Source: Trifolium pratense (Eukaryota; Streptophyta; Magnoliopsida; Fabales; Fabaceae). Taken from it: a stretch of 64,000 nucleotides of DNA. Shown piece after piece: positions 63,692 to 64,000 of the stretch. Under the pieces are notes generated by a model. It was not told the origin of the DNA. It ran no database searches and was given only the letters and a program-made list of their open reading frames with translations. Each line of letters opens with the position of its first letter. Position 1 is the stretch's first letter. The stretch lies in assembly GCF_020283565.1 (NCBI RefSeq), contig NC_060063.1:39270635-39334634 (forward strand). Direction: 5' to 3'. A program made the position numbers and the translations under genes.

Positions 63692-64000
63692 CTGTTGTAT
63701 TGAAAGAAATGAGGTGAAAAGAAATGAGGTGATAATTCGGCATCACATAACTAGGAATCAAGATTTCGTGCAGTCAAAGTCAGAATACCTTGAGATGAAT
63801 TCTCACAATCAACACAATAGTGACCGTTGGATCAAGATTGAAAGGTCTAGGATCAAATTTGCATATTTTGTGAATCGTCAAACGGTATTAGTGACAAACG
63901 TTAGTCATTGTTATCACGAAGTATATTAGTGTGCAGAAGCGTTAACAAATATTAAGTGAGAATTAAGTTCCTCTATATTTTATGAGTTGTGTCTGGCTTA
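63692..64000 (-). other. Intron-like DNA upstream of the gluconokinase-like exon
   Basis: No coding sequence found. GAAATGAGGTGAAAA is tandemly duplicated at about 63707-63732. No further gluconokinase exon is visible before the window ends. Confidence 0.4.

Overview
The window is plant nuclear DNA made almost entirely of nested transposable elements plus decayed fragments of host genes. I see no intact host protein-coding gene, no tRNA or rRNA gene and no CRISPR array. Introns, Copia and Ty3/Gypsy LTR elements, L1-type LINEs, hAT, PIF/Harbinger-like and CACTA ends, and a FAR1-like pseudogene all point to a flowering plant. SIRE/Maximus-type Copia elements and an Ogre-like LTR make a papilionoid legume the best guess (inference).

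Left block (1-24104). Positions 1-1825 hold the 3' end of a Copia element (RNase H end, polypurine tract, 3' LTR), followed by a CACTA terminus and an 8-bp-TSD hAT element. An exon resembling golgin candidate 5 is split between 3723 and 24104 by an L1-like LINE on the minus strand (TSD AGAATGAA). That LINE was later hit by a 2.2-kb solo LTR (5087-7264, TSD GAAAT) and by a 12.2-kb SIRE-type Copia element, called A here (9380-21569, TSD TGTTT).

Middle block (24105-52961). A decayed plus-strand LINE carries a 1.2-kb TTA-flanked TIR element. Next come a small TAA-flanked MITE and a second SIRE-type family, C (29296-52956, TSD AAAAG, minus strand). C is itself split inside its RNase H region by SIRE element B (34531-46805, TSD GAAAT, plus strand). 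A and B belong to one family. Their own LTR pairs are almost identical: A differs by three substitutions and a G-run, B only by a C-run.

Right block (52962-64000). It holds a LINE remnant and a FAR1-like, MULE-derived pseudogene in three pieces, interrupted by an Ogre-like solo LTR (TSD CATCC) and a hAT element (TSD CATGATAG). Beyond these lie several foldback or MITE-like repeats, two exons of a coiled-coil gene with a frameshift, and a broken gluconokinase-like exon.

Elements A and B each carry gag, then pol in the -1 frame with no AUG at the junction, then a roughly 900-codon third ORF in the env position. Between that ORF and the 3' LTR lies a 121-codon ORF on the opposite strand. This antisense ORF encodes an acidic protein with a basic N-terminus. 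It has the same length in both copies, no indels, and mainly synonymous changes in its C-terminal half. It is the best candidate here for an undescribed functional component. Copies A and B are also mosaic: pol is about 98% identical, while one block of gag and the third ORF have diverged strongly.
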